A stretch of 64,000 nt of DNA from Leucobacter insecticola (lineage in GTDB: Bacteria > Actinomycetota > Actinomycetes > Actinomycetales > Microbacteriaceae), in assembly GCF_011382965.1 (NCBI RefSeq), contig NZ_CP049934.1, positions 682,001 to 746,000 on the forward strand, read 5' to 3'. Every line of letters starts with the position of its first letter. The stretch's first letter is position 1. The notes below the pieces were generated by a model that worked only from the letters and a program-made list of their open reading frames with translations, searched no databases and had not been told where the DNA came from. Of the stretch, positions 35,595 through 44,402 are shown piece by piece. The position numbers and the translations under genes are program-made.

Positions 35595-35822
35595 ATGACC
35601 GCCACACTCGATATTGAAGAAGGCCTCACCGCGCAAGAAGCCTGGCTGATTCTTGCCGATGATGTTCTCTGGACCTTGGCCGAGTTTCTGCCCAAACTGA
35701 GTCGGGAAGCGAAACGAGAGATCACGGACCAGCTCGGCTACATCGGGGGGCGCTACAGCTCTTGGGACGAGCTTGCTGCGACAACCCGGACCACCTCAAA
35801 CAACATCAACCCAGAAAACTAA
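35595..35822 (+). CDS. Small accessory protein of the IS256 element
   Basis: The 75-residue acidic protein (LTAQEAWLILADDVLWTLAEFLPKL) starts 26 bases after the transposase, with AAAGGA upstream, and ends just before the right inverted repeat. I do not recognise the family. Its place inside the element suggests a regulator or passenger that travels with it. Confidence 0.6.
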   Translation: MTATLDIEEGLTAQEAWLILADDVLWTLAEFLPKLSREAKREITDQLGYIGGRYSSWDELAATTRTTSNNINPEN

Positions 35823-35937
35823 ATCCCGCAGCTTACACAAACCTCTTGACAGGCCCGCACACGTGGTCGTTCCCGGACCTTTTAGATGAGTCAAGTCGGC
35901 GTGTGGTGGGTCGGGGGTGAATCGTGTACACTTCAAT

Positions 35938-35959
35938 ACTTGCCGATCGTTCGGCAACT
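35938..35959. promoter_or_regulatory. PaaR-type operator, site 3 (MHS transporter)
   Basis: This is an almost perfect palindrome with half-sites ACTTGCCG and CGGCAACT around ATCGTT. It has the same architecture and core as the sites at 18479 and 29512 and is the best dyad of the three. It lies 33-54 bases upstream of the transporter start. Confidence 0.75.
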
Positions 35960-35991
35960 AATGGGGAAACGAATCGAACAACGGAGTTCAC

Positions 35992-37332
35992 ATGACAGCT
36001 GAAGTTTTAACGACCATAGATCGCCGCGCTGAGCAAAGAAAGGTCCTTGCTGGCACCGTAGTTGGCACCACGATCGAGTGGTACGACTTCTTCATCTATG
36101 CGCAGGCGGCAGGAGCGGTGTTCGCGGCGCTTTACTTTGCGCCCGCCGGGGAGACGGTCGGACAGATCGTTGCCTGGGCATCGCTCGGCATCTCGTTCCT
36201 GTTCCGGCCGCTCGGCGCGATTGTCGCGGGACACCTCGGTGATCGGCTCGGGCGTAAACGCATGCTCGTGCTGACGCTGATTCTGATGGGGCTCGCGACA
36301 GCACTCATTGGCGTGCTGCCGACCTACGCGCAGATTGGCATCGCGGCGCCCGTGCTTCTGGTGCTGCTGCGGGTCATGCAGGGATTCTCCGCGGGAGGTG
36401 AATGGGGCGGGGCTGCGCTCATGTCAGTGGAGCACGCTCCAGCAAACAAGCGCGGCTTCTTCGGGGCATACCCGCAGATTGGCGTGCCGCTGGGCATGAT
36501 CCTCGCGACCGCGACGATGTGGGTCATCACAACGGTGCTCAGCGAAGCCGATTTCCTTGCCTGGGGCTGGCGCATTCCCTTCCTGTTCTCGATCGTGTTG
36601 ATCCTTGTTGGCTACTTCATTCGGCGTGCGGTCGAGGAATCCCCCATTTTCAAGGAACTTCAGGAACGCAAGGGTGAGTCGTCGGCGCCGTTGAAGATCC
36701 TGTTCATGAAGAACGCAAAAGAGGTCATCCTTGCCGCGCTCATCTTCATCGCGAACAACGCAGCGGGCTATCTGCTCATCGCCTTCTTCTCCGCCTATGC
36801 GACACGACCCGAGGCCGACGGCGGTCTGGGGCTCGAACGCCCGCCGGTGTTGCTCGCGACGACACTCGCCTCCTTCGGATGGCTCGCCTTCACGCTGTAT
36901 GGCGGCATCATTTCGGATCGCATTGGGCGGGTGCGGACCTTCCAGATCGGGTACGTGTTGCTTGGGATCTGGGCGATCCCGATGTGGTTCTTGATCGACA
37001 CCGGTGATATCACGCTGTACTTCATCGCGCTGTTTGTGATGACGATCGGCCTTGGCCTCTCGTATGGGCCGCAGGCGGCGCTGTATTCCGAGATGTTCCC
37101 CGCTGACATCCGTTACTCCGGCGTCTCGATCGGCTACGCCATTGGCGCGATCTTTGGCGGCGCGTTTGCGCCGATGATCGCAGACCTGGTGTTCAAATCA
37201 ACCGGTCAGTCGTGGACAATCGGTGTGTACATTCTCGGAGTGACGATCATTTCCTTGATCGCGGTGTCGCTGGTCAAAGAGACAAAGGGTGTTCCGCTGA
37301 ACACCCGCTCAAACGATGTGATTCCGCAGTAG
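35992..37332 (+). CDS. MHS-family MFS transporter, candidate phenylacetate importer
   Basis: The 446-residue proton symporter has 12 predicted helices. MHS hallmarks are GTTIEWYDFFIYAQAAG near the start, the loop GHLGDRLGRKRML (about 80-92), QGFSAGGEWGGAALMSVEHAP and SDRIGRVRTFQIGY. MHS carriers import small carboxylates and related compounds. The PaaR-type operator just upstream ties it to phenylacetate use, so uptake of phenylacetate or a precursor is my best guess. The IS pair and the Ig-repeat gene now separate it from paaJFHZ. A hairpin (37341-37372) follows its stop codon. Confidence 0.85.
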   Translation: MTAEVLTTIDRRAEQRKVLAGTVVGTTIEWYDFFIYAQAAGAVFAALYFAPAGETVGQIVAWASLGISFLFRPLGAIVAGHLGDRLGRKRMLVLTLILMGLATALIGVLPTYAQIGIAAPVLLVLLRVMQGFSAGGEWGGAALMSVEHAPANKRGFFGAYPQIGVPLGMILATATMWVITTVLSEADFLAWGWRIPFLFSIVLILVGYFIRRAVEESPIFKELQERKGESSAPLKILFMKNAKEVILAALIFIANNAAGYLLIAFFSAYATRPEADGGLGLERPPVLLATTLASFGWLAFTLYGGIISDRIGRVRTFQIGYVLLGIWAIPMWFLIDTGDITLYFIALFVMTIGLGLSYGPQAALYSEMFPADIRYSGVSIGYAIGAIFGGAFAPMIADLVFKSTGQSWTIGVYILGVTIISLIAVSLVKETKGVPLNTRSNDVIPQ

Positions 37333-37340
37333 AGCCTCAG

Positions 37341-37372
37341 GTGCCCGCACGGACACGAGCCCGTGCGGGCAC
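37341..37372 (+). terminator. Hairpin after the MHS transporter gene
   Basis: GTGCCCGCACGG and CCGTGCGGGCAC form perfect 12-base arms with an eight-base loop, nine bases after the stop codon. There is no T-run, so termination may be rho-dependent or the hairpin may only protect the transcript. Confidence 0.6.
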
Positions 37373-37381
37373 CCGATCGCT

Positions 37382-37465
37382 CCCACGCTCCAACAAAAGC
37401 CCTGTTTGAGTTGGAGTTGCCGCCCACGCTCCAACTAAAGTGCCTGTTGTCTTGTAGCGTGGGGG
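37382..37465. repeat. Palindromic repeat flanking fic, left copy
   Basis: The block contains CCACGCTCCAAC twice (37383 and 37424) and TTGTAGCGTGG at its end, so it can fold on itself. It ends at the fic start codon and therefore contains the promoter. A diverged second copy follows the gene at 38653-38763. Confidence 0.75.
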
Positions 37466-37466
37466 T

Positions 37467-38654
37467 GTGGACATCGACGCTTTCCCAGACACCCCGTTCG
37501 GCAGGGCGACGATCGAGCCCGGAAACAAGTGGGCGTTCGTCTACTATCTCCCCAAGCCCATTCCGCGAGAGCCTGAACTCAATGCGGCTGTGATTGCCGG
37601 GCTCTCCGAAGCCGATGCGGCTCTCGGGCACCTGCAGGGCCTCGTGATGGTGGTGAAGGATCCCAGTCTCCTGATTGGGCCATACCTGCGGAGGGAAGCG
37701 CTTGCAAGCTCTCGGATCGAGGGCACCCAGGCGTCTCTTTCGGATGTGTTTCAATCTGAAATAGATGATGCGGCACAAAATGATGACACTGCAGAGGTGC
37801 AGCGCTATCTCGAGGCCACCCATCAGGCGTTCAAGCTTGCGCGGGATCTTCCAATTACACAACGGCTCATCCTGCAGGTTCATGAGACGCTCATGGCCGG
37901 GGTTCGCGGTGAAGAGAAATCTCCGGGTGAGCTGAGAAGGTCACCGGTGTGGGTGGGTCGAGCAGGGGCGACGCCGGAAACAGCGACGTTTGTGCCGCCG
38001 CTTCCCAAGCATCTTGGGGATCTTCTGGCTGACTGGGAGAGGTTTGTGAATGAGGATGGCCACCATTTGCCCGCTCTGGTGCAGGCGGCAATCATGCACT
38101 ACCAGTTTGAGACGATCCACCCTTTTCTTGATGGCAATGGCAGGATCGGGCGCCTGCTGATCAATCTGATGTTGATGGAGCGATCTCGTCTGGACTATCC
38201 ACTGCTCTATCTTTCGAGCTACTTCGAGACGCATCGTGAGGAATACTACGAGCGGCTACAGGCGGTCCGAGAAAGGGGTGAGCTGAATGAGTGGCTCCTC
38301 TTCTTTATGCGTGCCGTGCGGGAGCAGTCCAGAGACGCGATCGACAGATCAAAACGCCTCGTTCGGATACGTGAGGAATACATGCGAGACGCGTTGCAGG
38401 GGCGATCCAATCTTCCACGCTTGGTTGAACTGCTCTTGAGTAATCCGTTTATCTCGGTCAAGCATGCGCAGGTTCATCTTGAGCTCACCAATCAGGGCGC
38501 GAGGGGGCTCATCAAGAATGCGGAGGAGCGAGGCTGGCTGGAAAGCATAGGCACAAGTGGCAAGGGTGGGCGCGAGCACTGGGTTGCTCCGGCCATCTTC
38601 AAGGTGGTGGAGTCTCCGGTGGCCTACCTGGATCACTCCGGCAGCGTAGGTTGA
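37467..38654 (+). CDS. Class II Fic-domain protein (AMPylase) with C-terminal winged helix
   Basis: The 395-residue protein has the Fic active-site motif HPFLDGNGRIGR at 218-229; Fic enzymes transfer AMP from ATP to target proteins. An inhibitory motif of the form SxxxEG (SSRIEG, 81-86) stands N-terminal to the Fic core, which makes it class II, self-inhibited. The last 90 residues (NLPRLVELLLSNPFISVKHAQVHL, then TNQGARGLIKNAEERGW) look like a winged helix that could bind its own promoter DNA. The start is GTG 37467. The flanking repeats at 37382-37465 and 38653-38763 suggest acquisition as a unit. Confidence 0.92.
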   Translation: MDIDAFPDTPFGRATIEPGNKWAFVYYLPKPIPREPELNAAVIAGLSEADAALGHLQGLVMVVKDPSLLIGPYLRREALASSRIEGTQASLSDVFQSEIDDAAQNDDTAEVQRYLEATHQAFKLARDLPITQRLILQVHETLMAGVRGEEKSPGELRRSPVWVGRAGATPETATFVPPLPKHLGDLLADWERFVNEDGHHLPALVQAAIMHYQFETIHPFLDGNGRIGRLLINLMLMERSRLDYPLLYLSSYFETHREEYYERLQAVRERGELNEWLLFFMRAVREQSRDAIDRSKRLVRIREEYMRDALQGRSNLPRLVELLLSNPFISVKHAQVHLELTNQGARGLIKNAEERGWLESIGTSGKGGREHWVAPAIFKVVESPVAYLDHSGSVG

Positions 38655-38763
38655 CGCTCCAACAAAGACCCTGTTTGAGTTGGAGTTGCGCTCCACGCTC
38701 CAACTGAAGTTGGAAGTTGCGCCCACGCGCCAAGGTAAGTGCCGTTCGTGTTGTAGCGTGGGG
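38653..38763. repeat. Palindromic repeat flanking fic, right copy
   Basis: It repeats the left copy (37382-37465) in the same orientation: GACGCTCCAACAAAG, CCTGTTTGAGTTGGAGTTGC, CCACGCTCCAACT and, at the end, TTGTAGCGTGGGG, with about 25 extra bases in the middle. It lies between fic and the 3' end of the E2 gene. Confidence 0.75.
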
Positions 38764-38776
38764 CGGTATCCTGGCC

Positions 38777-40159
38777 CTACACCCGCGGGTAGGCCCGCAG
38801 TGGGTGCTCGAGCAGATCCACCACCGTGCGGAGGAACCCGGCGGCGTAGCCACCGTCGCAGACCCGATGGTCGAACACGAGCGAAAGCTGTGCAATGCGG
38901 CGAGGAACAATTTCCCCGTCAACAACCCAGGGGCGCTCAAGCACGCGGCCGATCCCGAGCATGGCCACCTCGGGGTGGTTGATGATCGCGGCGGATCCGT
39001 CGACCCCGAAACCACCGTAGTTGTTCAGTGTGAACGTCGAATCGCGCAGCTGCTCGGGGGGCGTGCGGCCCTCGCGGGCGGTGCTGCTGAGCTCGCGCAG
39101 TTCCTCGTCAAGCTCGGCAACCGACAAGTCTTCGGCGCGGTGGATCACCGGCACCATCAGGCCGCGGGGCGTGTCGACGGCGATGCCGAGGCTCGTGCCG
39201 TCGAACAGCACCATCTCATCGCCGTTCTCGCTGAGCCGGGACGCGAGCAGAGGATACTCCTGCAGCGCGAGCAGTGCGTACCTCGCGAAGAGTGCCGTGA
39301 GCGATGGCGACTTTTCGCCTGGCTGCGCCATCTGCGGGCGGAGCGCCCAGAGCTCCGTGAGGTCGACATCAACCCACACGGTTGCCTCGGGGATCTCTGC
39401 GCGGCTCCGACTGAGCTTCGCGCTGACCGCCTTCCGCAGTGGTGAGAATCGTTCGGCGCGCAGCACGTTGAGTGGGGGGCGCGGGATCGCGGCCGATGGC
39501 TGCTGTGAACCGGCATTCGGAGTTGACGCTTCGGCAGCGCGCAGCACATCGCTTCGTGTGATGACACCGTCGGCACCCGTGGGTTCGACCGAGCGCGGGT
39601 CGATCCCGAGCTCACGCGCGAGGCGCCGCACAATGGGGGAGCGTACCGCGACCGGGCCTCTTGCCTGTTCGCTGGTGGATCCCGCCGCCGTCAGGCTTCG
39701 CTCCACCCCCACCGTCATTCTGCGCTCCGAAGGAGTCGCAGAATCCTCACCGCGACGACGCCTCCGCCCCTTGGCGGGCCCCGCCCCGGTGCCGTATCCA
39801 ATCAGCACATTGCCTGACCCCGCTTGTTCTTCTTTGCGGTAAGCCTCGTGTTCATCGTTCGTGTGGCTAGGCGCCGCCACCTCAGGAGCATCGCCAGCGC
39901 CACCATCAGTATCGGCGGCGTCAGATCCGACCTCGATTACCGGCGCACCCGTGAGGATCGACTCTCCCTCCTCGCCGTGCAGCGCGAGCACCGTGCCAGC
40001 GTAGGGGGAGGGGAGCTCGACGATGCTTTTCGCGGTCTCAACTTCGGCGACTGCCTGGTCAACGCCGATGGTGTCGCCGACAGCGACCATCCAGCGCACG
40101 AGCGCCGCCTCGGTGAGCCCTTCGCCGAGATCCGGAAGGTGAAATACCCGTGTCGACAT
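38777..40159 (-). CDS. bkdB: Dihydrolipoamide acyltransferase (E2) of a branched-chain 2-oxoacid dehydrogenase
   Basis: The protein has 460 residues. A single lipoyl domain carries the lipoylated lysine in VETAKSIVE (K44). A charged, proline/alanine-rich linker leads to a peripheral-subunit-binding domain (SPIVRRLARELGIDPRSVEP, about 174-208) and the catalytic domain ending with FDHRVCDGG (430s), whose histidine and aspartate are the active site. It transfers the acyl group to CoA. One lipoyl domain and the company of separate E1 alpha and beta genes favour the branched-chain complex over pyruvate dehydrogenase. No E3 gene is adjacent. Confidence 0.93.
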   Translation of the reverse strand: MSTRVFHLPDLGEGLTEAALVRWMVAVGDTIGVDQAVAEVETAKSIVELPSPYAGTVLALHGEEGESILTGAPVIEVGSDAADTDGGAGDAPEVAAPSHTNDEHEAYRKEEQAGSGNVLIGYGTGAGPAKGRRRRRGEDSATPSERRMTVGVERSLTAAGSTSEQARGPVAVRSPIVRRLARELGIDPRSVEPTGADGVITRSDVLRAAEASTPNAGSQQPSAAIPRPPLNVLRAERFSPLRKAVSAKLSRSRAEIPEATVWVDVDLTELWALRPQMAQPGEKSPSLTALFARYALLALQEYPLLASRLSENGDEMVLFDGTSLGIAVDTPRGLMVPVIHRAEDLSVAELDEELRELSSTAREGRTPPEQLRDSTFTLNNYGGFGVDGSAAIINHPEVAMLGIGRVLERPWVVDGEIVPRRIAQLSLVFDHRVCDGGYAAGFLRTVVDLLEHPLRAYPRV

Positions 40160-40164
40160 GGTGG

Positions 40165-41295
40165 CTAATCCTCCCAGTGCAGTGAATCGATGGCGTCAAG
40201 CACCCGGTCCACGTCGGGCAGATACCAGTGCTCAAACTTCGGGGAAGCGAACGGCGTATCGAAGCCGGTAACCCGCCGCACGGGAGCCTCAAGGTACTCA
40301 AAGCACTGCTCAGACACGCGCGCCTGGATCTCCGAAGCGACGCTCACAAACCCCGGAGCCTCCGCGATCACGACCGCCCGGCCGGTGCTGCGCACAGCAT
40401 CCATGACGGTTTGATCGTCAAAGGGCGTGAGCGTGCGCACGTCCACAACCTGCACACTGCGCCCCTCGTCCGCAAGCGCCTCCGCAGCCTCGAGTGCGAC
40501 AGACACCGAGGGGCCGTAGCTGATCAGAGTGACATCGCTGCCCTCGCGGATCACGCTCGCTCGCCTCAGATCCGCCGTGATCGAGGTGTCGACGACTCCC
40601 TTTGACCAGTAGAGCTTCTTCGGTTCCATGAAGACCACGGGATCCGGCGATTCGATCGCCGCGCGCAGCAGCGAGTAAGCATCCTGCGGCGTTGAGGGTG
40701 TCACCACGGTGAGGCCCGGCGTGTGCGCGTAATACGTCTCCGAAGAGTCGCAGTGGTGCTCGACGCCTCCGATCCCGCCGCCGAAGGGGATCCGGATCAC
40801 CATCGGCATGCGCACAGCCCCGCGCGTGCGGTTGCCGAGCTTCGCGACGTGGCTCACCACCTGCTCGAAGGCGGGCAAGGCGAAAGCGTCGAATTGCATC
40901 TCCACAACGGGGATCAGTCCGTTCATCGCCATGCCGACGGCGGTGCCGACGATCCCGGACTCCGCGAGCGGGGTGTCGAAGCAGCGCTTCTCCCCGAAGC
41001 GGGCATTGAGGCCATCAGTGATGCGGAAAACACCGCCCAGAGCACCGACATCCTCGCCGAAGATGAGTACGCGGTCGTCGGCGGTGAGGGCATCTGAGAG
41101 AGCCCGATTCAGCGCAGCAGCCATTGTCATGGTCTCGACCACATGAGTGACTTTGGGCTGGAGTGCTGCGTCGGCGGTTGGGTCCGAGGCGGGGCTTGCC
41201 GCGGGTGTGGTTGGACTACCGGATCCGGCAGCAGCCGCGACACTTGGGGCTGCTTGGGTGCCCGCTCCCCTTCGGTTCATCGTCACGGTACTCAT
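40165..41295 (-). CDS. bkdA2: E1 beta subunit of the branched-chain 2-oxoacid dehydrogenase
   Basis: The 376-residue protein includes an unusual N-terminal Ala/Pro/Ser-rich extension of about 50 residues. From residue 56 the family pattern is clear: MTMAAALNRALSDALTADDRVLIFGEDVGALGGVFRIT, ESGIVGTAVGMAMNGLIPVVEMQF and IPFGGGIGGVEHHCDSSE. With E1 alpha it forms the thiamine-diphosphate decarboxylase. The start at 41295 overlaps the E1 alpha stop codon (ATGA), which supports the long N-terminus, but a start at the internal MTMAAAL is also possible. It is followed after five bases by E2. Confidence 0.94.
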   Translation of the reverse strand: MSTVTMNRRGAGTQAAPSVAAAAGSGSPTTPAASPASDPTADAALQPKVTHVVETMTMAAALNRALSDALTADDRVLIFGEDVGALGGVFRITDGLNARFGEKRCFDTPLAESGIVGTAVGMAMNGLIPVVEMQFDAFALPAFEQVVSHVAKLGNRTRGAVRMPMVIRIPFGGGIGGVEHHCDSSETYYAHTPGLTVVTPSTPQDAYSLLRAAIESPDPVVFMEPKKLYWSKGVVDTSITADLRRASVIREGSDVTLISYGPSVSVALEAAEALADEGRSVQVVDVRTLTPFDDQTVMDAVRSTGRAVVIAEAPGFVSVASEIQARVSEQCFEYLEAPVRRVTGFDTPFASPKFEHWYLPDVDRVLDAIDSLHWED

Positions 41296-42386
41296 GCTCT
41301 GGCCTCCGTCCGTTCGATTTCATCCTGAAGCAGAGCCCACTGCGCATCGAGAGTCGCAGGGCGCTCAGCATAGACGTGTGCGAAAAGCTCTTCCGGGTTG
41401 AGCACAGGGTCAGCATTCATTGCGGCCCGAAGCTCCGCCGCGATTCCCTCGGCCGTTTCAGCCATGGCTTCTTCGGCTTTGTCATCGAGCAGACCCTCGG
41501 CGCGAAGATAGCTGCGCACGCGGGTGAGCGGATCCCGATCAGCCCAGGCTTGCACCTCTTCCCGCTCCCGGTATCTGGTGTCGTCGTCTGCGTTCGTGTG
41601 CGCGAGCATCCGGTAGGTGTGTGCCTCAACAAGCGTCGGGCCTTCGCCGCGACGGCCCCGATCCACCGCCTCTTCGAGCACCGAGAGCAGCGCCGCAACA
41701 TCGTTTCCATCGACCCGCTGCCCTGGCATGCCGTAACCGATGGCCTTGTGCGCGAGCGAGGGTGCCGCCGTCTGGCGAGCAAGTGGCACCGAGATCGCAA
41801 ACTCGTTGTTTTGCACGAAGAACACGACGGGCAGTTTGAATACGGCCGCGAAGTTCATGGCTTCGTGGAAGTCACCCTCGCTCGTCGCGCCGTCGCCGCA
41901 CATCGCGAGCACCACGGTCGGTTCGTTGCGGTAGGCCGCCGCCTGCGCGAATCCGACGGCATGGAGTAACTGGGTAGCGAGCGGGGTGGCTTGCGGTGCA
42001 ACACCGAATTCGTGCGGGTCATAGCCGGAGTGCCAGTCGCCGCGCAGCAGCACCATGGCGTCCTCAGGGGCAACGCCGCGGGTGATGACCGACACAGAAT
42101 CGCGATAGGTCGGGAAGAGCCAATCGCCGTCAGAAAGCGCAAGAGCCGCGGCGACCTGGCAGGCCTCCTGGCCGTTTGAAGAAGGGTAGACCGCGAGACG
42201 GCCCTGACGCACAAGCGCGTTGCACTGATCATTGATCCTGCGCCCATTGATGAGGCTGGCGTAGGCCTGCTGCATCCGTTCCATCGAGGGTGTCGGGTAG
42301 TCGGCGTCCTTTGTCAGCGAGCCGTGTTCGTCGAGTAGTTGCACGGGGACGTCGCGTGGCAGCAGACGGGTGCCTGAAGGTGACAC
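41292..42386 (-). CDS. bkdA1: E1 alpha subunit of the branched-chain 2-oxoacid dehydrogenase
   Basis: The 364-residue protein has the thiamine-diphosphate/magnesium motif CGDGATSEGDFHEAMNFAAV followed by VFFVQNN, the typical GDG-x25-NN pattern, and the loop RMLAHTNADDDTRYR that is phosphorylated in mitochondrial homologues. I set the start at GTG 42386 because AAGGAGGA lies six bases upstream; a GTG six codons earlier would put that site inside the gene. It is the first gene of the bkd operon. The 205 bases upstream hold the promoter, but I see no clear operator. Confidence 0.94.
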   Translation of the reverse strand: MSPSGTRLLPRDVPVQLLDEHGSLTKDADYPTPSMERMQQAYASLINGRRINDQCNALVRQGRLAVYPSSNGQEACQVAAALALSDGDWLFPTYRDSVSVITRGVAPEDAMVLLRGDWHSGYDPHEFGVAPQATPLATQLLHAVGFAQAAAYRNEPTVVLAMCGDGATSEGDFHEAMNFAAVFKLPVVFFVQNNEFAISVPLARQTAAPSLAHKAIGYGMPGQRVDGNDVAALLSVLEEAVDRGRRGEGPTLVEAHTYRMLAHTNADDDTRYREREEVQAWADRDPLTRVRSYLRAEGLLDDKAEEAMAETAEGIAAELRAAMNADPVLNPEELFAHVYAERPATLDAQWALLQDEIERTEARA

Positions 42387-42591
42387 GATTCCTCCTTGAA
42401 TCACAGGTGCCGGTGAGGTTTACGATATGCCGACAATCTTGCCTTCGCTACGAACGTGTGTCACGCATAATCGTTGATATGTGAATATTTGTACACGCAA
42501 GCCGACAAAGTGTGGACGAATGACTCCACATTTTGGCGAAGTGCAAGGATGCGCGGGTGCGTAGTCCGAAGGAGTCTCGTACGCTCGATGC

Positions 42592-43552
42592 ATGCGAGCA
42601 ATCATTGCGAACGAGGCGGGCGGGCCCCAGGTTCTGGCAGTCGGGGAGGCGGAAGCTCCGGATCCAGGCCCGGGCAAGCTGCTGGTGCAGACTGCGGCGG
42701 TCGGTGTGAATTTCATCGAGACGTATCAGCGCTCCGGGATCTATCCCGTCGACTTCCCCTTCACCCCGGGGGCTGAGGCCTCAGGCACGGTCGCCGCGGT
42801 GGGTGACGGCGTGCCGACGGAGATGATCGGGCGCCTCGTCGCCACCGCCGAGGGCAAAGCCAGCTACGCCGAGCAATTTGTTGTGTCCGCGGATGCCGCA
42901 GTGCAGGTACCCGCGGGGATCACGGCCGACACCGCCGCCGCGTTGCCGCTTCAGGGACTCACCGCACACTACCTCGCAACGTCCGCCGCGCAGCCGCAGC
43001 CCGGAGAGACCGTGCTCGTGCACGCGGGGCCGGCGGGGTGGGGCTGCTGCTGACCCAGATCCTCACCGCGCGCGGGGTGCGCGTGCTCACCACCGTGTCG
43101 ACGCCGGAGAAGAAGGAATTGAGCCTGGCCGCCGGAGCCGCCGAGGTGCTGAGCTATGGCTCCTTTGTGGAAAGGGTCCGCGAACTCACCGGCGGCGAGG
43201 GGTGGCGGTGGTCTACGACGGCGTCGGCAAAGACACCTTCGACGATTCGTTGCGTGCGCTCCGGATCCGGGGCGAGATGGTGCTCTTTGGGGGCGCGAGC
43301 GGGCCCGTGGCGCCGTTTGACCTGCAACGGCTGAACTCCGGCGGCTCCCTCTCTGTCACCAGGCCGTCGCTTGGCCATTTTCTGCGCACGCCCGAAGAAC
43401 GAGCCTGGCGCTACGGGGACCTCTTTGACGCGATCGCGGCCGGCACGCTCGATATTCGTATCGGCGCGCAGTTTCCGCTTGAGGAAGCAGCCGATGCGCA
43501 CCGTGCCCTTGAGGGTCGGCGGACCACCGGCAAGGTGATCCTGACCCTGTAG
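42592..43552 (+). pseudogene. Zinc-independent quinone oxidoreductase, two frameshifts
   Basis: Repaired at two sites this is a 320-residue medium-chain dehydrogenase/reductase: GroES-like start (MRAIIANEAGGPQVLAVGEAEAP), GVNFIETYQRSGIYP, the NADPH-binding glycine-rich loop around VLVHAG-AGGVGLLLTQ, and the C-terminal VTRPSLGHFLRTPEERAWR of the quinone oxidoreductase (QOR) type. It would reduce quinones with NADPH. One G is missing at the GGGG run 43026-43029 and one at 43199-43202 (GGEG-VAVVYDG). Probably intact in the living cell. Confidence 0.88.
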
Positions 43553-43566
43553 GCGGAGGGGGATCC

Positions 43567-43998
43567 TTACCCCACGGTCGGATCAATCCGAGTGATACCG
43601 GGAATCTCGTCAAAGTCGCTGTCGGGCGACAGGATGCGAGGGATCCCGTAGACAAGTGCAGTCGCAGCGTGGACCGCGTCGCGCCCGCGTACTCGTGGCA
43701 GCTGTTCGATGAGCTTGAGAGAGGTTTCGAGCACCTCGTCGTCGAACTTGAGAACTGTGAGGCGAGAAATCAGATCGCGGCCATCTTGGACCGATCGAGT
43801 CCGGTCCTGGGTGATCCGCATCCGGTGAAACACCACTTCTTGAATCATTTCGGTGCTCGCGTAGCCTCTTCCCTTTCCAGAAGAAATCTTCACGAGCATC
43901 TTTCTGCAACTGAGGCTCCGAGGGTCACGTGGGTTTAGGGCGTAGAGAGCGGTCGCGGCGTCGACAAGTACGGCATCTGCCATGGCTTCAACGCTCAT
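43567..43998 (-). CDS. PIN-domain toxin (VapC-like)
   Basis: The 143-residue protein has the acidic PIN residues in VLVDAATALYAL, STEMIQEVVFH, RGRDAVHAATAL and ILSPDSDFDEI. It differs from the vapC at 5966-6337 and belongs to another PIN subfamily. Its start overlaps the antitoxin stop codon by four bases (ATGA). Presumed RNA-cleaving toxin controlled by the RHH partner. Confidence 0.88.
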   Translation of the reverse strand: MSVEAMADAVLVDAATALYALNPRDPRSLSCRKMLVKISSGKGRGYASTEMIQEVVFHRMRITQDRTRSVQDGRDLISRLTVLKFDDEVLETSLKLIEQLPRVRGRDAVHAATALVYGIPRILSPDSDFDEIPGITRIDPTVG

Positions 43999-44294
43999 TC
44001 GCTGTTTTCTCCGTTACTCTTGGCGAGGCGGTAGAAGGGATCCATCTCTCGTTCGTAGGCAGCTTGTGCTTCTTCCCAGTCGAGCGGCGGGTAGGAGTTG
44101 GGGTCAGAATCGACGCGGTGCCAAAGCTCTTCCCAAGCAGTGTTGGCGAGATGGCTCTTCGTTTCAAGGTGCTCATCAACGGCGGCGCGAATGAGGGCGC
44201 CCGCGCTTATGCCACGTGCCCGTGCCTCAGATTCCAGCGCGGCATATCGTTCGGGATCAAAGAGTACCTGGACCCGCTTGTCGAGAGTTGCCAT
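43995..44294 (-). CDS. Ribbon-helix-helix (CopG-type) antitoxin
   Basis: The 99-residue protein has an N-terminal RHH fold (MATLDKRVQVLFDPERYAALESEARARGISAGALIRAAVDEHL), a DNA-binding beta-strand followed by two helices. The acidic, aromatic tail (WEELWHRVDSDPNSYPPLDWEEAQ) would bind the toxin. It precedes and overlaps the PIN gene, the standard order for such modules. Confidence 0.88.
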   Translation of the reverse strand: MATLDKRVQVLFDPERYAALESEARARGISAGALIRAAVDEHLETKSHLANTAWEELWHRVDSDPNSYPPLDWEEAQAAYEREMDPFYRLAKSNGENSE

Positions 44295-44402
44295 GATTCC
44301 AGGCTACGTGTGTTCTTACGCATGCACAAGGGGTGTGTATGTGCATGTTCTGCGGAGCGCAAGGGAGGGGATGGGATCCTGATCCTGTCCCCGAGGACGC
44401 CC

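Larger units (their letters stand above)
34158..35856. mobile_element. IS256-family insertion sequence
   Basis: The ends share TGTCAA...TTTGTGTAAGC in inverted orientation (34162-34182 and 35831-35851). The nine bases GCACACGTG occur on both sides (34149-34157 and 35857-35865) as a target duplication, which fits the 8-9 bp typical of IS256. It contains the transposase gene and one small accessory gene. The target was the right tip of the neighbouring IS. Confidence 0.85.
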
